Shown one piece after another: positions 1 to 6,532 of a stretch of 10,497 nucleotides of DNA. The position numbers and the translations under genes were made by a program. Each line of letters starts with the position of its first letter. The stretch's first letter is position 1. The notes beneath the pieces were generated by a model. That model was not told the DNA's origin, ran no database searches, and saw nothing but the letters and a program-made list of their open reading frames with translations. This stretch comes from Coprenecus sp964640305 (GTDB taxonomy: Bacteria; Bacteroidota; Bacteroidia; Bacteroidales; UBA932), in NCBI GenBank assembly GCA_964640305.1, contig CAZXFF010000061.1, positions 1 to 10,497 of the forward strand, in the 5' to 3' direction.

Positions 1-77
1 ACCTTCAAGTATATGTTTATGTCACATTATGCCACGGAAGTTTGCAAGTGTCCCGCTTTTTTTCATTTTTTAGATTT

Positions 78-1475
78 TTAGTACGTAATAAATCTGTAAC
101 ACCACCATCCGCGTAAATCATTTGAGGCGGATACATGAGTGTCTTTATCGTCAAGCATTTCAGGACCTTTCGTTGTGTCAAAAAGTTCTGATTCATAGTA
201 TCCGTTTAATACCCCATAGTATATATTGCCATTTTCACTTTCTCCGCTCCATCCCCAGTTGCAGTGCAGTAGAGTTTGTTTACTGGCAGGATATTTTGAA
301 TTATATTGTTCGTGAATTCCGTCAATTACCCATGCATGACCACTGATTTTGGAAGATAAAGCTCCTATAAATACTGGACGATTGAATTTTAGCATTTCTG
401 TAATTTTAGAAAGCGAATAACCTAAATGCTTTTTAGCTTTGGTATAACCGATGGATTTCAGATATTTTGTAACAGCTGCAGGTGTCGCAAAAGTTCCTCC
501 CGAAAATAGAAAATTGTATTTTACTCCGATCCCGTCAGCGGCCTTTTGAGCCAAAGCAGATATATCGTTATTTAGCAGTGGATTACTAGTGATTCCAGTT
601 TCACAATTTTCGATTTCATCCCAAGTTGAGTTTGATATTCCGAATTTGCCTGACAGGGAAATATCTTGATTGTAGGCAAGTATTTGAATGGCTGCTATCG
701 TGGTGCATCCAATAGGCCTTCTATTGCCGTTCATATCAGTTTTTGATACTTTGTCATTAAATGGAGCATACTGATGCCACTTGGTGTTGAGCATTGCGGG
801 GATGTTAGTGTACGTAGTTCCTCCTGCTGGAGGATTGTCTCCTGGGTTTGTGGGGTCTTCACCATTGCCATTTCCTCCACCAGTGTCGGCTCCTGGGGGA
901 TTAATGATTTTTGCCATTGTTTTTGTCAAGTAATCTGAAATTAGTGTGCTGAGAATTAACGAGTCGCTCCCTAAATAATAGTCTCCATCTTCTTCACAGT
1001 AAAGCTGTTCAATCGTAAGCCCTTCGGTAGGTCTGTCCCCTGGATTGGCCGAAGGTGGGGCAACGATTTTTTGGGGGGCAGAGCCTTGCTCTGTGATTAC
1101 AAGTACCGGAACAAAACGGTCATCGGCACCTAAGACGGCGTAACCTTGGTTGTCTTCGAAATCAACGACGTACAGCAATTGCTCGAACTCGTCTTGTCCG
1201 TCCAAAGCTTTAGTCGATGGGAAGTCAGCAGCAGTAATTAGTTTTACGCTAGATACCTTGCCGCCTATTGTGGCTTTTGTCCCTCCTCCGTTGATGAGCT
1301 CAAGAGCAGAATTCAGGTTCGACATGGCTTCTTCAACAGTTACGTTGTGAGGGTTGGATTCCGTGGTCTCGATTTCCGGACGCTCTTCGATGCTGCACGC
1401 GTGAGTGATTATCAGCAGAGTGATTGTTAGAACGGTGATAGCGAATCCCGTAAAAGAAAATGGCTTGTGTTTCAT
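78..1475 (-). CDS. Secreted C10 family (streptopain-like) cysteine peptidase, probable lipoprotein
   Basis: The product is a 465-residue secreted protease precursor. An N-terminal hydrophobic segment ends at Cys27, followed by SIEE, which fits a lipoprotein signal with acidic residues after the Cys as in surface-exposed Bacteroidota lipoproteins; the lipobox (THAC) is weak. Residues about 100-131 (LLYVVDFEDNQGYAVLGADD) resemble the C10 pro-domain/Spi inhibitor fold. A Gly/Pro/Asn-rich linker (about 192-221) leads to the catalytic domain. Expected C10 residues are all visible: Gln235 (WHQYAP, oxyanion hole), nucleophile Cys257 (IGCTTIAAIQ), His380 (SGHAWVIDG) and the NWGWSG motif at about 406-411. 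The enzyme should therefore be active after pro-domain removal. I chose ATG 1475; an upstream in-frame TTG at 1499 lies inside the promoter -7 box. No inhibitor gene is visible beside it. Family assignment is firm; substrate is unknown. Confidence 0.9.
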   Translation of the reverse strand: MKHKPFSFTGFAITVLTITLLIITHACSIEERPEIETTESNPHNVTVEEAMSNLNSALELINGGGTKATIGGKVSSVKLITAADFPSTKALDGQDEFEQLLYVVDFEDNQGYAVLGADDRFVPVLVITEQGSAPQKIVAPPSANPGDRPTEGLTIEQLYCEEDGDYYLGSDSLILSTLISDYLTKTMAKIINPPGADTGGGNGNGEDPTNPGDNPPAGGTTYTNIPAMLNTKWHQYAPFNDKVSKTDMNGNRRPIGCTTIAAIQILAYNQDISLSGKFGISNSTWDEIENCETGITSNPLLNNDISALAQKAADGIGVKYNFLFSGGTFATPAAVTKYLKSIGYTKAKKHLGYSLSKITEMLKFNRPVFIGALSSKISGHAWVIDGIHEQYNSKYPASKQTLLHCNWGWSGESENGNIYYGVLNGYYESELFDTTKGPEMLDDKDTHVSASNDLRGWWCYRFITY

Positions 1476-1496
1476 AATAGATTTGGTTGAGGTTAC

Positions 1497-1528
1497 CAAA
1501 TATAGTGAATTTGCTCCGTCTTAACAAA
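1497..1528 (-). promoter_or_regulatory. Bacteroidota-type promoter of the C10 peptidase gene
   Basis: Read on the minus strand, TTTG (1528-1525) is followed by 20 nt and then TATATTTG (1504-1497). This matches the Bacteroidota primary sigma consensus TTTG-N19-21-TAnnTTTG. Transcription should begin near 1490, leaving a leader of about 15 nt before ATG 1475. It rules out the in-frame TTG at 1499 as the start codon. Confidence 0.75.
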
Positions 1529-1578
1529 GTTTTAACATCAAAAGTCTCCGAAAAATTAGGCGTTTGTGGATTTTTGTG

Positions 1579-1586
1579 TATCTTTG
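1579..1586 (+). promoter_or_regulatory. -7 element of the rpsL-fusA operon promoter
   Basis: TATCTTTG matches the TAnnTTTG box of Bacteroidota and is followed by GCA, as at the tRNA promoter further on. No good -33 TTG lies at the usual distance; a TTTG at 1563-1566 is too close (12 nt). Transcription would start around 1592, about 45 nt before the rpsL start codon. Confidence 0.55.
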
Positions 1587-1589
1587 CAG

Positions 1590-1607
1590 CCCGTTTAATT
1601 TGACGGG
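1590..1607 (+). promoter_or_regulatory. Small inverted repeat in the rpsL leader
   Basis: CCCGT (1590-1594) pairs with ACGGG (1603-1607) around an 8-nt AT-rich loop, at or just after the predicted transcription start. It could be a 5'-end stabilising hairpin or part of translational feedback on the ribosomal operon. The stem is short, so chance is possible. Confidence 0.3.
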
Positions 1608-1638
1608 AATAGTGTAAACTAAAGATTAACAACTATTT

Positions 1639-2034
1639 ATGCCAACAATTCAACAGTTAGTTCGCAAAGGACGCGAGGTTATCGTAGAGAAAAGCAAATC
1701 TCGCGCGTTGGATGCATGTCCTCAGAAGAGGGGTGTATGTGTGCGTGTATATACCACCACACCTAAGAAGCCTAACTCCGCTATGCGTAAAGTAGCGCGT
1801 GTAAGGCTCACCAATCAGAAAGAGGTCAATGCCTACATTCCCGGTGAAGGCCATAACCTTCAGGAACACTCTATCGTGCTCGTGCGCGGTGGCCGTGTGA
1901 AGGACCTCCCCGGTGTACGCTACCACATCCTTAGGGGTGCATTGGATACGGCAGGTGTAGAAGGACGTCTTCAGAGCCGTTCTCTCTATGGTGCCAAGAG
2001 ACCCAAAGCAGCAAAAGCAGCCGCTAAGAAGTAA
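1639..2034 (+). CDS. rpsL: 30S ribosomal protein S12
   Basis: This 131-residue protein is S12, which sits at the decoding centre of the small subunit and helps control accuracy. The family signatures are intact: TPKKPNSA at 41-48 and RGGRVKDLPGVRYH at 83-96. Lys43, Lys88 and Pro91, positions where substitutions give streptomycin resistance, are the sensitive-type residues. The C-terminus is a short Lys/Ala-rich tail typical of bacterial S12. It is the first gene of the str-type cluster, 34 nt before rpsG. The start codon follows an AT-rich leader without a Shine-Dalgarno sequence, usual for the phylum. Confidence 0.98.
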   Translation: MPTIQQLVRKGREVIVEKSKSRALDACPQKRGVCVRVYTTTPKKPNSAMRKVARVRLTNQKEVNAYIPGEGHNLQEHSIVLVRGGRVKDLPGVRYHILRGALDTAGVEGRLQSRSLYGAKRPKAAKAAAKK

Positions 2035-2068
2035 TTTTGTTATTTTAAATTTTTAACAATTTTCAAAA

Positions 2069-2545
2069 ATGAGAAAAACGAAGCCTAAAAAGAGGATTCT
2101 ACTTCCTGATCCCAAGTATCACGAAGTTTTGGTTACCCAGTTTGTCAACAACTTGATGCTTGCGGGGAAGAAGAGTATCGCGTATTCTATTTTTTACGAC
2201 GCCATCGATATGGTGGGCGAGAAGATGAAAGATTCTGAACAGGCTCCTCTCGATATTTGGAAAAAAGCTTTGGAAAACATCACCCCTCAGGTAGAAGTGA
2301 AAAGCCGCAGGGTTGGTGGAGCGAACTTCCAGGTGCCGACAGAGGTGCGTCCGGAAAGGAAAGTCTCTCTCGCGATTAAAAACATGATTGTTTTTTCACG
2401 CAAACGTTCCGGTCACTCAATGTCGGAAAAGTTGGCAGCAGAAATCATGGCGGCTTACAATTGCGAAGGTGCCGCCTATAAGAGAAAAGAAGATATGCAC
2501 AAGATGGCAGAAGCCAACAAGGCTTTCGCCCACTTTAGATTTTAG
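2069..2545 (+). CDS. rpsG: 30S ribosomal protein S7
   Basis: This 158-residue protein is S7, the primary 16S rRNA 3'-domain binder that nucleates head assembly and borders the E site. MRKTKPKKR at the N-terminus is followed by the conserved core KYHEVLVTQFVNNLMLAGKK and the VGGANFQVPTEVRP block (about 92-105), which fits the family closely. The length is usual for Bacteroidota S7. It lies between rpsL (34 nt gap) and fusA (15 nt gap) on the same strand, so all are probably co-transcribed. A run of A residues precedes the ATG; no ribosome binding sequence is seen. Confidence 0.98.
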   Translation: MRKTKPKKRILLPDPKYHEVLVTQFVNNLMLAGKKSIAYSIFYDAIDMVGEKMKDSEQAPLDIWKKALENITPQVEVKSRRVGGANFQVPTEVRPERKVSLAIKNMIVFSRKRSGHSMSEKLAAEIMAAYNCEGAAYKRKEDMHKMAEANKAFAHFRF

Positions 2546-2560
2546 CATTTGGATTAGCTG

Positions 2561-4681
2561 ATGGCAAGGGATTTAAAATTTACCAGAAATATCGGTATCA
2601 TGGCTCACATCGATGCCGGCAAGACCACTACCTCTGAAAGGATTCTTTTCTATACCGGAAAGACCCATAAGATCGGAGAGGTGCACGACGGAGCGGCTAC
2701 CATGGACTGGATGGTGCAGGAACAGGAGCGAGGAATCACCATTACCTCAGCAGCTACGACTGCATTCTGGCAGTACGAAGGTCAGACATATCAGATCAAC
2801 CTGATCGACACTCCGGGTCACGTGGACTTCACAGTAGAAGTGGAAAGGTCTCTGCGTGTGCTTGACGGAACCGTCGCAACATTCTGTGCGGTAGGCCGTG
2901 TGCAGCCTCAGTCCGAAACGGTTTGGCGTCAGGCTGACAAGTATAGGGTTCCTAAGATTGCCTATGTCAACAAGATGGACCGTGTCGGAGCCGATTTTTA
3001 TGCAGTGGTTGATGAAATTCGCGACAAGTTGGGTGCAAATGCCCTTCCTATCTGTATCCCTATCGGAGCAGAAGACAAGTTTGAGGGGATTGTGGACCTG
3101 ATAGCCCAGAAAGCAATCTATTACAATCAGGACAGCAAGGAACTCGTTAACTACGAGATAAAGGATATTCCTGCGTCTCTTCAGGCTGAAGCAGAAGAAT
3201 GGCGCGGAAAACTTCTGGAATCGGTTGCCGAATACGATGACCGTATTCTCCAGAAATTCTTCGATGATCCTGCTACCATTACAGAAGAAGAGATTATTGC
3301 AGCACTGCGCAAAGCGACCATTGACATGGCGGTAGTTCCCATGTGCTGCGGTTCTTCATTCAAGAACAAGGGCGTACAGTTCCTTCTTGACGCAGTCATG
3401 AGGTATCTGCCTTCACCCCTTGATGTGGCAGAAGTGGAGGGAACCAATCCCAATACGGAGAAAAAGGAAACCCGCAAGCCTGACTCCAAGGAGCCTTTCT
3501 GTGCTCTTGTCTTCAAGATTGCAACCGACCCGTTTGTCGGCCGTCTTGCATTCCTCAGGGCATATTCAGGCAAGCTGGATGCCGGTACATACGTCCTCAA
3601 TACCCGTTCAGGAAAGAAAGAGCGTGTTGCCCGCCTGTATCAGATGCACTCCAACAAGCAGAATCCCATAGAATTCGTAGAAGCTGGAGACATCTGTGCA
3701 GCAGTAGGTTTCAAAGATCTCCGTACAGGGGATACCATTTGCGAAGAATCCCATCCTATAGTACTTGAGTCAATGACATTCCCTGATCCTGTGATCGGTC
3801 TTGCTGTGGAACCTAAGACCCAGAAGGACCTTGACAAGCTCGGAATAGCTCTTGGCAAACTCTCTGAAGAAGACCCTACATTCACTGTACGTTCAGACCA
3901 CGAAACCGGTCAGACTGTCATCAGCGGTATGGGTGAACTTCATCTTGAAATTATCGTAGACCGTCTCAAGCGCGAATTCGGTGTGGAAATAAACCAGGGT
4001 GCACCCCAGGTTAACTACAAAGAAGCTATACGCTCTACAGTACAGCATCGCGAAGTCTTCAAGAAACAGACAGGTGGTCGCGGTAAGTTCGCAGACATCA
4101 TCGTTGAAATCGGACCTGCAGACGAAGGAGTTACAGGACTTCAGTTCATTGATCAGGTCAAAGGAGGAAACGTTCCCCGCGAGTACATTCCCGCAGTGGA
4201 AAAAGGTTTCAAGTCAGCTATGGCAAACGGTGTCCTTGCCGGATTTGAAGTGCCTTCGCTGAAAGTAACCCTGCTCGACGGTTCTTTCCACCCTGTCGAT
4301 TCAGATGCACTGTCATTCGAGATATGCGCAAGGCTCGCATTCAGACATGCCCTTCCGAAAGCTAACCCCATTCTTTTGGAACCTATCATGTCATTGGAAG
4401 TCGTTACTCCGGAGGATTACATGGGTGATGTCATCGGTGACCTCAACAAGCGCCGTGGACAGATCACGAACATGGACTCCAAGGCAAATGCAAGGATTGT
4501 CAAAGCAAAAGTTCCCCTTGCAGAGCAGTTCGGTTATGTAACCATCCTGCGTACCATCACTTCCGGCCGCGCGACAAGTACAATGGAATTCTCCCACTAT
4601 GCAGAGCTTCCTGCAAACCTTGCAAAAGAGGTTATCGAGAAATCAGGCGGCTCCAAGCATTTCGATGAGGATGAAGAATAA
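2561..4681 (+). CDS. fusA: Translation elongation factor G
   Basis: EF-G is the GTPase that drives translocation of tRNA and mRNA on the ribosome. The 706-residue length is standard. The G motifs are present in order: AHIDAGKTT (15-23), RGITITSAA (57-65, switch I), DTPGHVDF (83-90, with His87 at the catalytic position) and NKMDR (137-141). Later domains carry the expected blocks, for example GMGELHLEI (domain III), FHPVDSD (domain IV) and GDVIGDLNKRRGQ (domain V). One oddity is Arg113 in AVGRVQPQSETVWRQ, where Gly is usual. The gene follows rpsG by 15 nt, and rpsJ follows it where many other phyla have tuf. It is the main EF-G and not a paralogue, judging by its location in the ribosomal cluster. 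Confidence 0.98.
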   Translation: MARDLKFTRNIGIMAHIDAGKTTTSERILFYTGKTHKIGEVHDGAATMDWMVQEQERGITITSAATTAFWQYEGQTYQINLIDTPGHVDFTVEVERSLRVLDGTVATFCAVGRVQPQSETVWRQADKYRVPKIAYVNKMDRVGADFYAVVDEIRDKLGANALPICIPIGAEDKFEGIVDLIAQKAIYYNQDSKELVNYEIKDIPASLQAEAEEWRGKLLESVAEYDDRILQKFFDDPATITEEEIIAALRKATIDMAVVPMCCGSSFKNKGVQFLLDAVMRYLPSPLDVAEVEGTNPNTEKKETRKPDSKEPFCALVFKIATDPFVGRLAFLRAYSGKLDAGTYVLNTRSGKKERVARLYQMHSNKQNPIEFVEAGDICAAVGFKDLRTGDTICEESHPIVLESMTFPDPVIGLAVEPKTQKDLDKLGIALGKLSEEDPTFTVRSDHETGQTVISGMGELHLEIIVDRLKREFGVEINQGAPQVNYKEAIRSTVQHREVFKKQTGGRGKFADIIVEIGPADEGVTGLQFIDQVKGGNVPREYIPAVEKGFKSAMANGVLAGFEVPSLKVTLLDGSFHPVDSDALSFEICARLAFRHALPKANPILLEPIMSLEVVTPEDYMGDVIGDLNKRRGQITNMDSKANARIVKAKVPLAEQFGYVTILRTITSGRATSTMEFSHYAELPANLAKEVIEKSGGSKHFDEDEE

Positions 4682-4701
4682 TATTGAAAATTAAAAAAGC
4701 A

Positions 4702-5007
4702 ATGAGTCAAAAAATAAGAATAAAACTGAAATCTTTCGATCATGCATTGGTGGACAAGTCCGCTGACAAGATCGTAAAAACGGTGAAAGCCACGGGTGCA
4801 GTCGTTAATGGACCGATTCCCCTTCCTACCGACAAGAAGATTTTCACGGTAAACCGTTCGACTTTCGTAAACAAGAAATCACGCGAACAGTTTGAACTCA
4901 ATTCATATCGTCGTCTTCTGGATATATACAGCTCTACTCCGAGTACAGTGGACGCTTTGATGAAACTTGAACTCCCCAGTGGTGTAGAAGTTGAAATCAA
5001 AGTTTGA
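4702..5007 (+). CDS. rpsJ: 30S ribosomal protein S10
   Basis: S10 is a 101-residue small-subunit head protein and, as NusE, a partner in antitermination. SQKIRIKLKSFDHALVDKSA at the N-terminus, GPIPLPTDKKIFTVNRS in the middle and SGVEVEIKV at the end are diagnostic. I chose ATG 4702 because the protein then begins at the conserved MSQKIRIKL; an in-frame TTG at 4684 would add six residues, MKIKKA. The gene lies 20 nt after fusA. In many Bacteroidota rpsJ leads directly into rplC and the rest of the S10 operon. Here a tRNA gene follows within about 50 nt and no other ribosomal gene is in the window. Confidence 0.97.
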   Translation: MSQKIRIKLKSFDHALVDKSADKIVKTVKATGAVVNGPIPLPTDKKIFTVNRSTFVNKKSREQFELNSYRRLLDIYSSTPSTVDALMKLELPSGVEVEIKV

Positions 5008-5032
5008 TGATTAAAAAAAATGACTATCTTTG
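5003..5032 (+). promoter_or_regulatory. Promoter of the CAT tRNA gene
   Basis: TTTG (5003-5006), 18 nt, then TATCTTTG (5025-5032) is close to the Bacteroidota consensus. The -33 element overlaps the rpsJ stop codon, so the tRNA can be transcribed independently of the ribosomal operon. The start would lie near 5038, giving a 5' leader of about 20 nt for RNase P to remove. Confidence 0.7.
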
Positions 5033-5052
5033 CAACTCGATTCAAAGATAGT
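5023..5052. repeat. Perfect 10-bp inverted repeat over the tRNA promoter
   Basis: ACTATCTTTG (5023-5032) is repeated in inverted orientation as CAAAGATAGT (5043-5052), with a 10-nt spacer. The left arm contains the -7 box; the right arm therefore carries the same box on the minus strand. It may be an operator or a hairpin. An A8 run at 5013-5020 makes it terminator-like on the minus strand. Confidence 0.75.
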
Positions 5053-5057
5053 GATTA

Positions 5058-5135
5058 GGACCCGTAGCTCAGTCGGTTAGTAGCACCTGACTCATAATCA
5101 GGGGGTCGCTGGTTCAAGCCCAGCCGGGTCCACCA
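5058..5135 (+). tRNA. tRNA with CAT anticodon (elongator tRNA-Met or tRNA-Ile2), CCA encoded
   Basis: A full cloverleaf can be drawn. The acceptor GGACCCG (5058-5064) pairs with CGGGTCC (5125-5131); the discriminator A is followed by encoded CCA (5133-5135). The anticodon stem CCTGA/TCAGG (5086-5090, 5098-5102) closes the loop CTCATAA with CAT at 5093-5095. The T stem GCTGG/CCAGC holds loop TTCAAGC. It is not the initiator, since base pair 1-72 is G-C and the anticodon stem lacks the three G-C pairs. C-G pairs at 4-69 and 5-68 and the T arm resemble E. coli tRNA-Ile2, whose C34 is converted to lysidine, so an isoleucine identity is quite possible. The D stem has three pairs plus a C-U mismatch. 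Confidence 0.92.
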
Positions 5136-5136
5136 A

Positions 5137-5169
5137 AAAAGCCATCGTAAAACACTTACGGTGGCTTTT
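5137..5169 (+). terminator. Intrinsic terminator after the tRNA
   Basis: GCCATCGTAA (5141-5150) pairs with TTACGGTGGC (5156-5165) with one G-U pair and a 5-nt loop. The stem is flanked by A and T tracts (aaaa before, tttt after) that extend it. It should end tRNA transcription two bases past the CCA and separates it from the transporter gene. The symmetric A/T flanks mean it could also work on the minus strand. Confidence 0.8.
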
Positions 5170-5192
5170 ATACTTTAATGTGTCAAAGGAGT

Positions 5193-5519
5193 ATGAATTG
5201 GATTATTCTCATTGTTGCCGGATGTTTTGAATCAGGTTTCGCCTTTTGCCTGGGAAAAATGAAAGAAACCACCGGAACAGAGTGGTATCTCTGGGGAGCC
5301 GGGTTCCTTGTTTGTCTGGCTATCAGCATGATTCTTCTGGCAAAGGCTACTCAAACCCTGCCAATAGGGACAGCATATCCTGTGTGGACAGGAATAGGTG
5401 CCGTAGGGACAGTCGTACTCGGGATTGTCTTTTTTCACGAACCGGTTTCATTTCTCCGCATATTTTTCATTACCATGCTTATCGCTTCTGTCATCGGATT
5501 GAAAATAGTATCCAATTGA
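5193..5519 (+). CDS. sugE: Small multidrug resistance family transporter, Gdx/SugE-like
   Basis: This 108-residue protein has four predicted membrane helices and belongs to the SMR family, which works as dual-topology dimers exchanging substrate for protons. LPIGTAYPVWTGIGAVG (56-72) is the signature of the Gdx/SugE branch, whose known members export guanidinium. I chose ATG 5193 because it puts the essential glutamate at position 13 (AGCFE), as in that branch; ATG 5178 would add MCQRS. By alignment, Ser45, Tyr62 and Trp65 match the binding-site residues of Gdx, but Phe16 replaces the usual Trp16, and the first loop is about three residues longer. No guanidine riboswitch is evident upstream. 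Substrate is inferred only; a quaternary-ammonium role is the alternative. Confidence 0.88.
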   Translation: MNWIILIVAGCFESGFAFCLGKMKETTGTEWYLWGAGFLVCLAISMILLAKATQTLPIGTAYPVWTGIGAVGTVVLGIVFFHEPVSFLRIFFITMLIASVIGLKIVSN

Positions 5520-5578
5520 TCTGATGCTGTAATTGCAGGTCCGTATAATCTGTGGTAAGACCCTTGACGGATTTTATA

Positions 5579-5586
5579 TAGATTTG
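5579..5586 (+). promoter_or_regulatory. -7 element upstream of the beta-barrel operon
   Basis: TAGATTTG matches TAnnTTTG and lies 27 nt before ATG 5614. The only nearby TTG (5564-5566) is closer than normal (12 nt), so the -33 part is not convincing. The position supports ATG 5614 over an in-frame TTG at 5533, which would lie upstream of the transcription start. Confidence 0.45.
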
Positions 5587-5613
5587 CATCTGCTTACTTT
5601 AACCGCTTTACTT

Positions 5614-6303
5614 ATGAACAGAAAATATTTTATCGTTTCGGCAATCCTGCTCTTCACCATAGCCATACTTCCGGTTTCCGCAAAGGCTGATGGAGAAAAG
5701 AACCCGAATAGGACAGATTACAAAGGGACGCATGAACTGGAATTCAGTGTTGGGCTTCCGACCATACAGTCATCGATGCTTCTTTATGATCTGGTACAAG
5801 GTACCAGTTTTTTCCTTTCCCAGTGGTTCGGGGGCTATTTCGACCATGAATCGGACGGTTCTTCTTTGGAGCCAGTGGAATCCAAAGCATTCCGGCTTCC
5901 AATAATGAGGGTGGAGTACGGTTATAATGTGTCCGGATGGTTCAACATCGGGTGCGGAGTATATTATGGTTTCAACCAATCCCCTCTGTGCTATACGGAG
6001 ACAGGGAAGTTCGCATGGAACGAAAAGGAACATGTTACCAGCATAATGTTGAACCTGAAGTTCTATTGGCTGAACAGAGGAATTGTCCGTATGTATTCCG
6101 GATTTGGGGCAGGTGTAGGTATGATTACCACCAACATGTTGGCTACAACGAAAGAAGAGAGCACTGAAATGCAGACTATGCTGATGCCATCCGTAGACAT
6201 ACGTCTTCTAGGTCTTACGGTGGGCAGGAAACTTTATGGAAGGTTTGAGCTCGGGGCGCTTTCTTCAGGTATAATCACAGCAGGTATAGGATACAGATTC
6301 TAA
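5614..6303 (+). CDS. Predicted outer-membrane beta-barrel protein of unknown function
   Basis: The product is 229 residues. Residues 1-25 form a clear signal peptide with cleavage after VSAKA. The mature part shows alternating polar/hydrophobic strands rich in aromatics and glycine (for example VEYGYNVSGWFNIGCGVYYGF, shortened here to its ends VEYGY...YYGF, and MYSGFGAGVGM), and the chain ends in GIGYRF. A terminal Phe after a strand is the usual signal of outer-membrane barrels. Size suggests an 8-stranded barrel of the OmpW/OmpA-barrel kind. I do not recognise a named family. It is the first of three genes in line, 10 nt before the next, so it is probably co-expressed with the miniprotein and rhodanese. 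The start was chosen as the Met heading the signal peptide. Confidence 0.8.
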   Translation: MNRKYFIVSAILLFTIAILPVSAKADGEKNPNRTDYKGTHELEFSVGLPTIQSSMLLYDLVQGTSFFLSQWFGGYFDHESDGSSLEPVESKAFRLPIMRVEYGYNVSGWFNIGCGVYYGFNQSPLCYTETGKFAWNEKEHVTSIMLNLKFYWLNRGIVRMYSGFGAGVGMITTNMLATTKEESTEMQTMLMPSVDIRLLGLTVGRKLYGRFELGALSSGIITAGIGYRF

Positions 6304-6313
6304 ATTATTAGTG

Positions 6314-6532
6314 ATGAAAAAGTTCATGCAGACTGTTCTTGGTGCGGCGCGCCGGTTCAATATGGCAGATTTTGCTGTATTCAAAGTGTATATGTGCATT
6401 ATCGGTATCCTGTTGGGAATGTATTTCCACGAATTCTTCCTGTCGTACAAGGCTATCGTGTGGACTCTCGGGATTGCTGCCGGGATTGTTGTAATAGTAA
6501 GACTATGTATTCTGACAAATAGGAAAAAATGA
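6314..6532 (+). CDS. Two-helix membrane miniprotein of unknown function
   Basis: This 72-residue protein has a basic, amphipathic N-terminus (MKKFMQTVLGAARRF), then two hydrophobic helices at about 25-43 (containing GILLGMYF) and 47-67, and ends in NRKK. Positive charge at both ends suggests a hairpin with both termini in the cytoplasm and a short FHEFFLSYK turn outside. I do not recognise the family. The upstream GTG at 6311 is an alternative start adding one Met. The stop codon overlaps the rhodanese start in an ATGA arrangement, so translation of the two is probably coupled, and the beta-barrel gene ends only 10 nt before it. This context, more than its sequence, argues that it is a real gene. 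Confidence 0.72.
   Translation: MKKFMQTVLGAARRFNMADFAVFKVYMCIIGILLGMYFHEFFLSYKAIVWTLGIAAGIVVIVRLCILTNRKK

Noticed and set aside
33..77. Possible terminator in the T-rich stretch near the left edge
   Set aside because: The only stem before the T run is a few base pairs with a mismatch; no convincing hairpin on either strand.
1333..1632. 99-codon open frame on the minus strand
   Set aside because: It overlaps the C10 signal-peptide region in another frame and crosses both promoters of the divergent intergenic region.
1639..2034. Possible streptomycin-resistance allele of rpsL
   Set aside because: Lys43, Lys88 and Pro91 are all the sensitive-type residues.
3181..3600. 139-codon open frame on the minus strand
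   Set aside because: Entirely antisense to fusA, with no domain and no promoter.
5185..5191. AAAGGAG resembling a Shine-Dalgarno sequence before the SMR gene
   Set aside because: Only one base separates it from ATG 5193, too close to act, and other genes here lack such sequences.
5521..5613. In-frame N-terminal extension of the beta-barrel protein from TTG 5533
   Set aside because: It would put 27 residues before a perfect signal peptide and start upstream of the probable promoter box.
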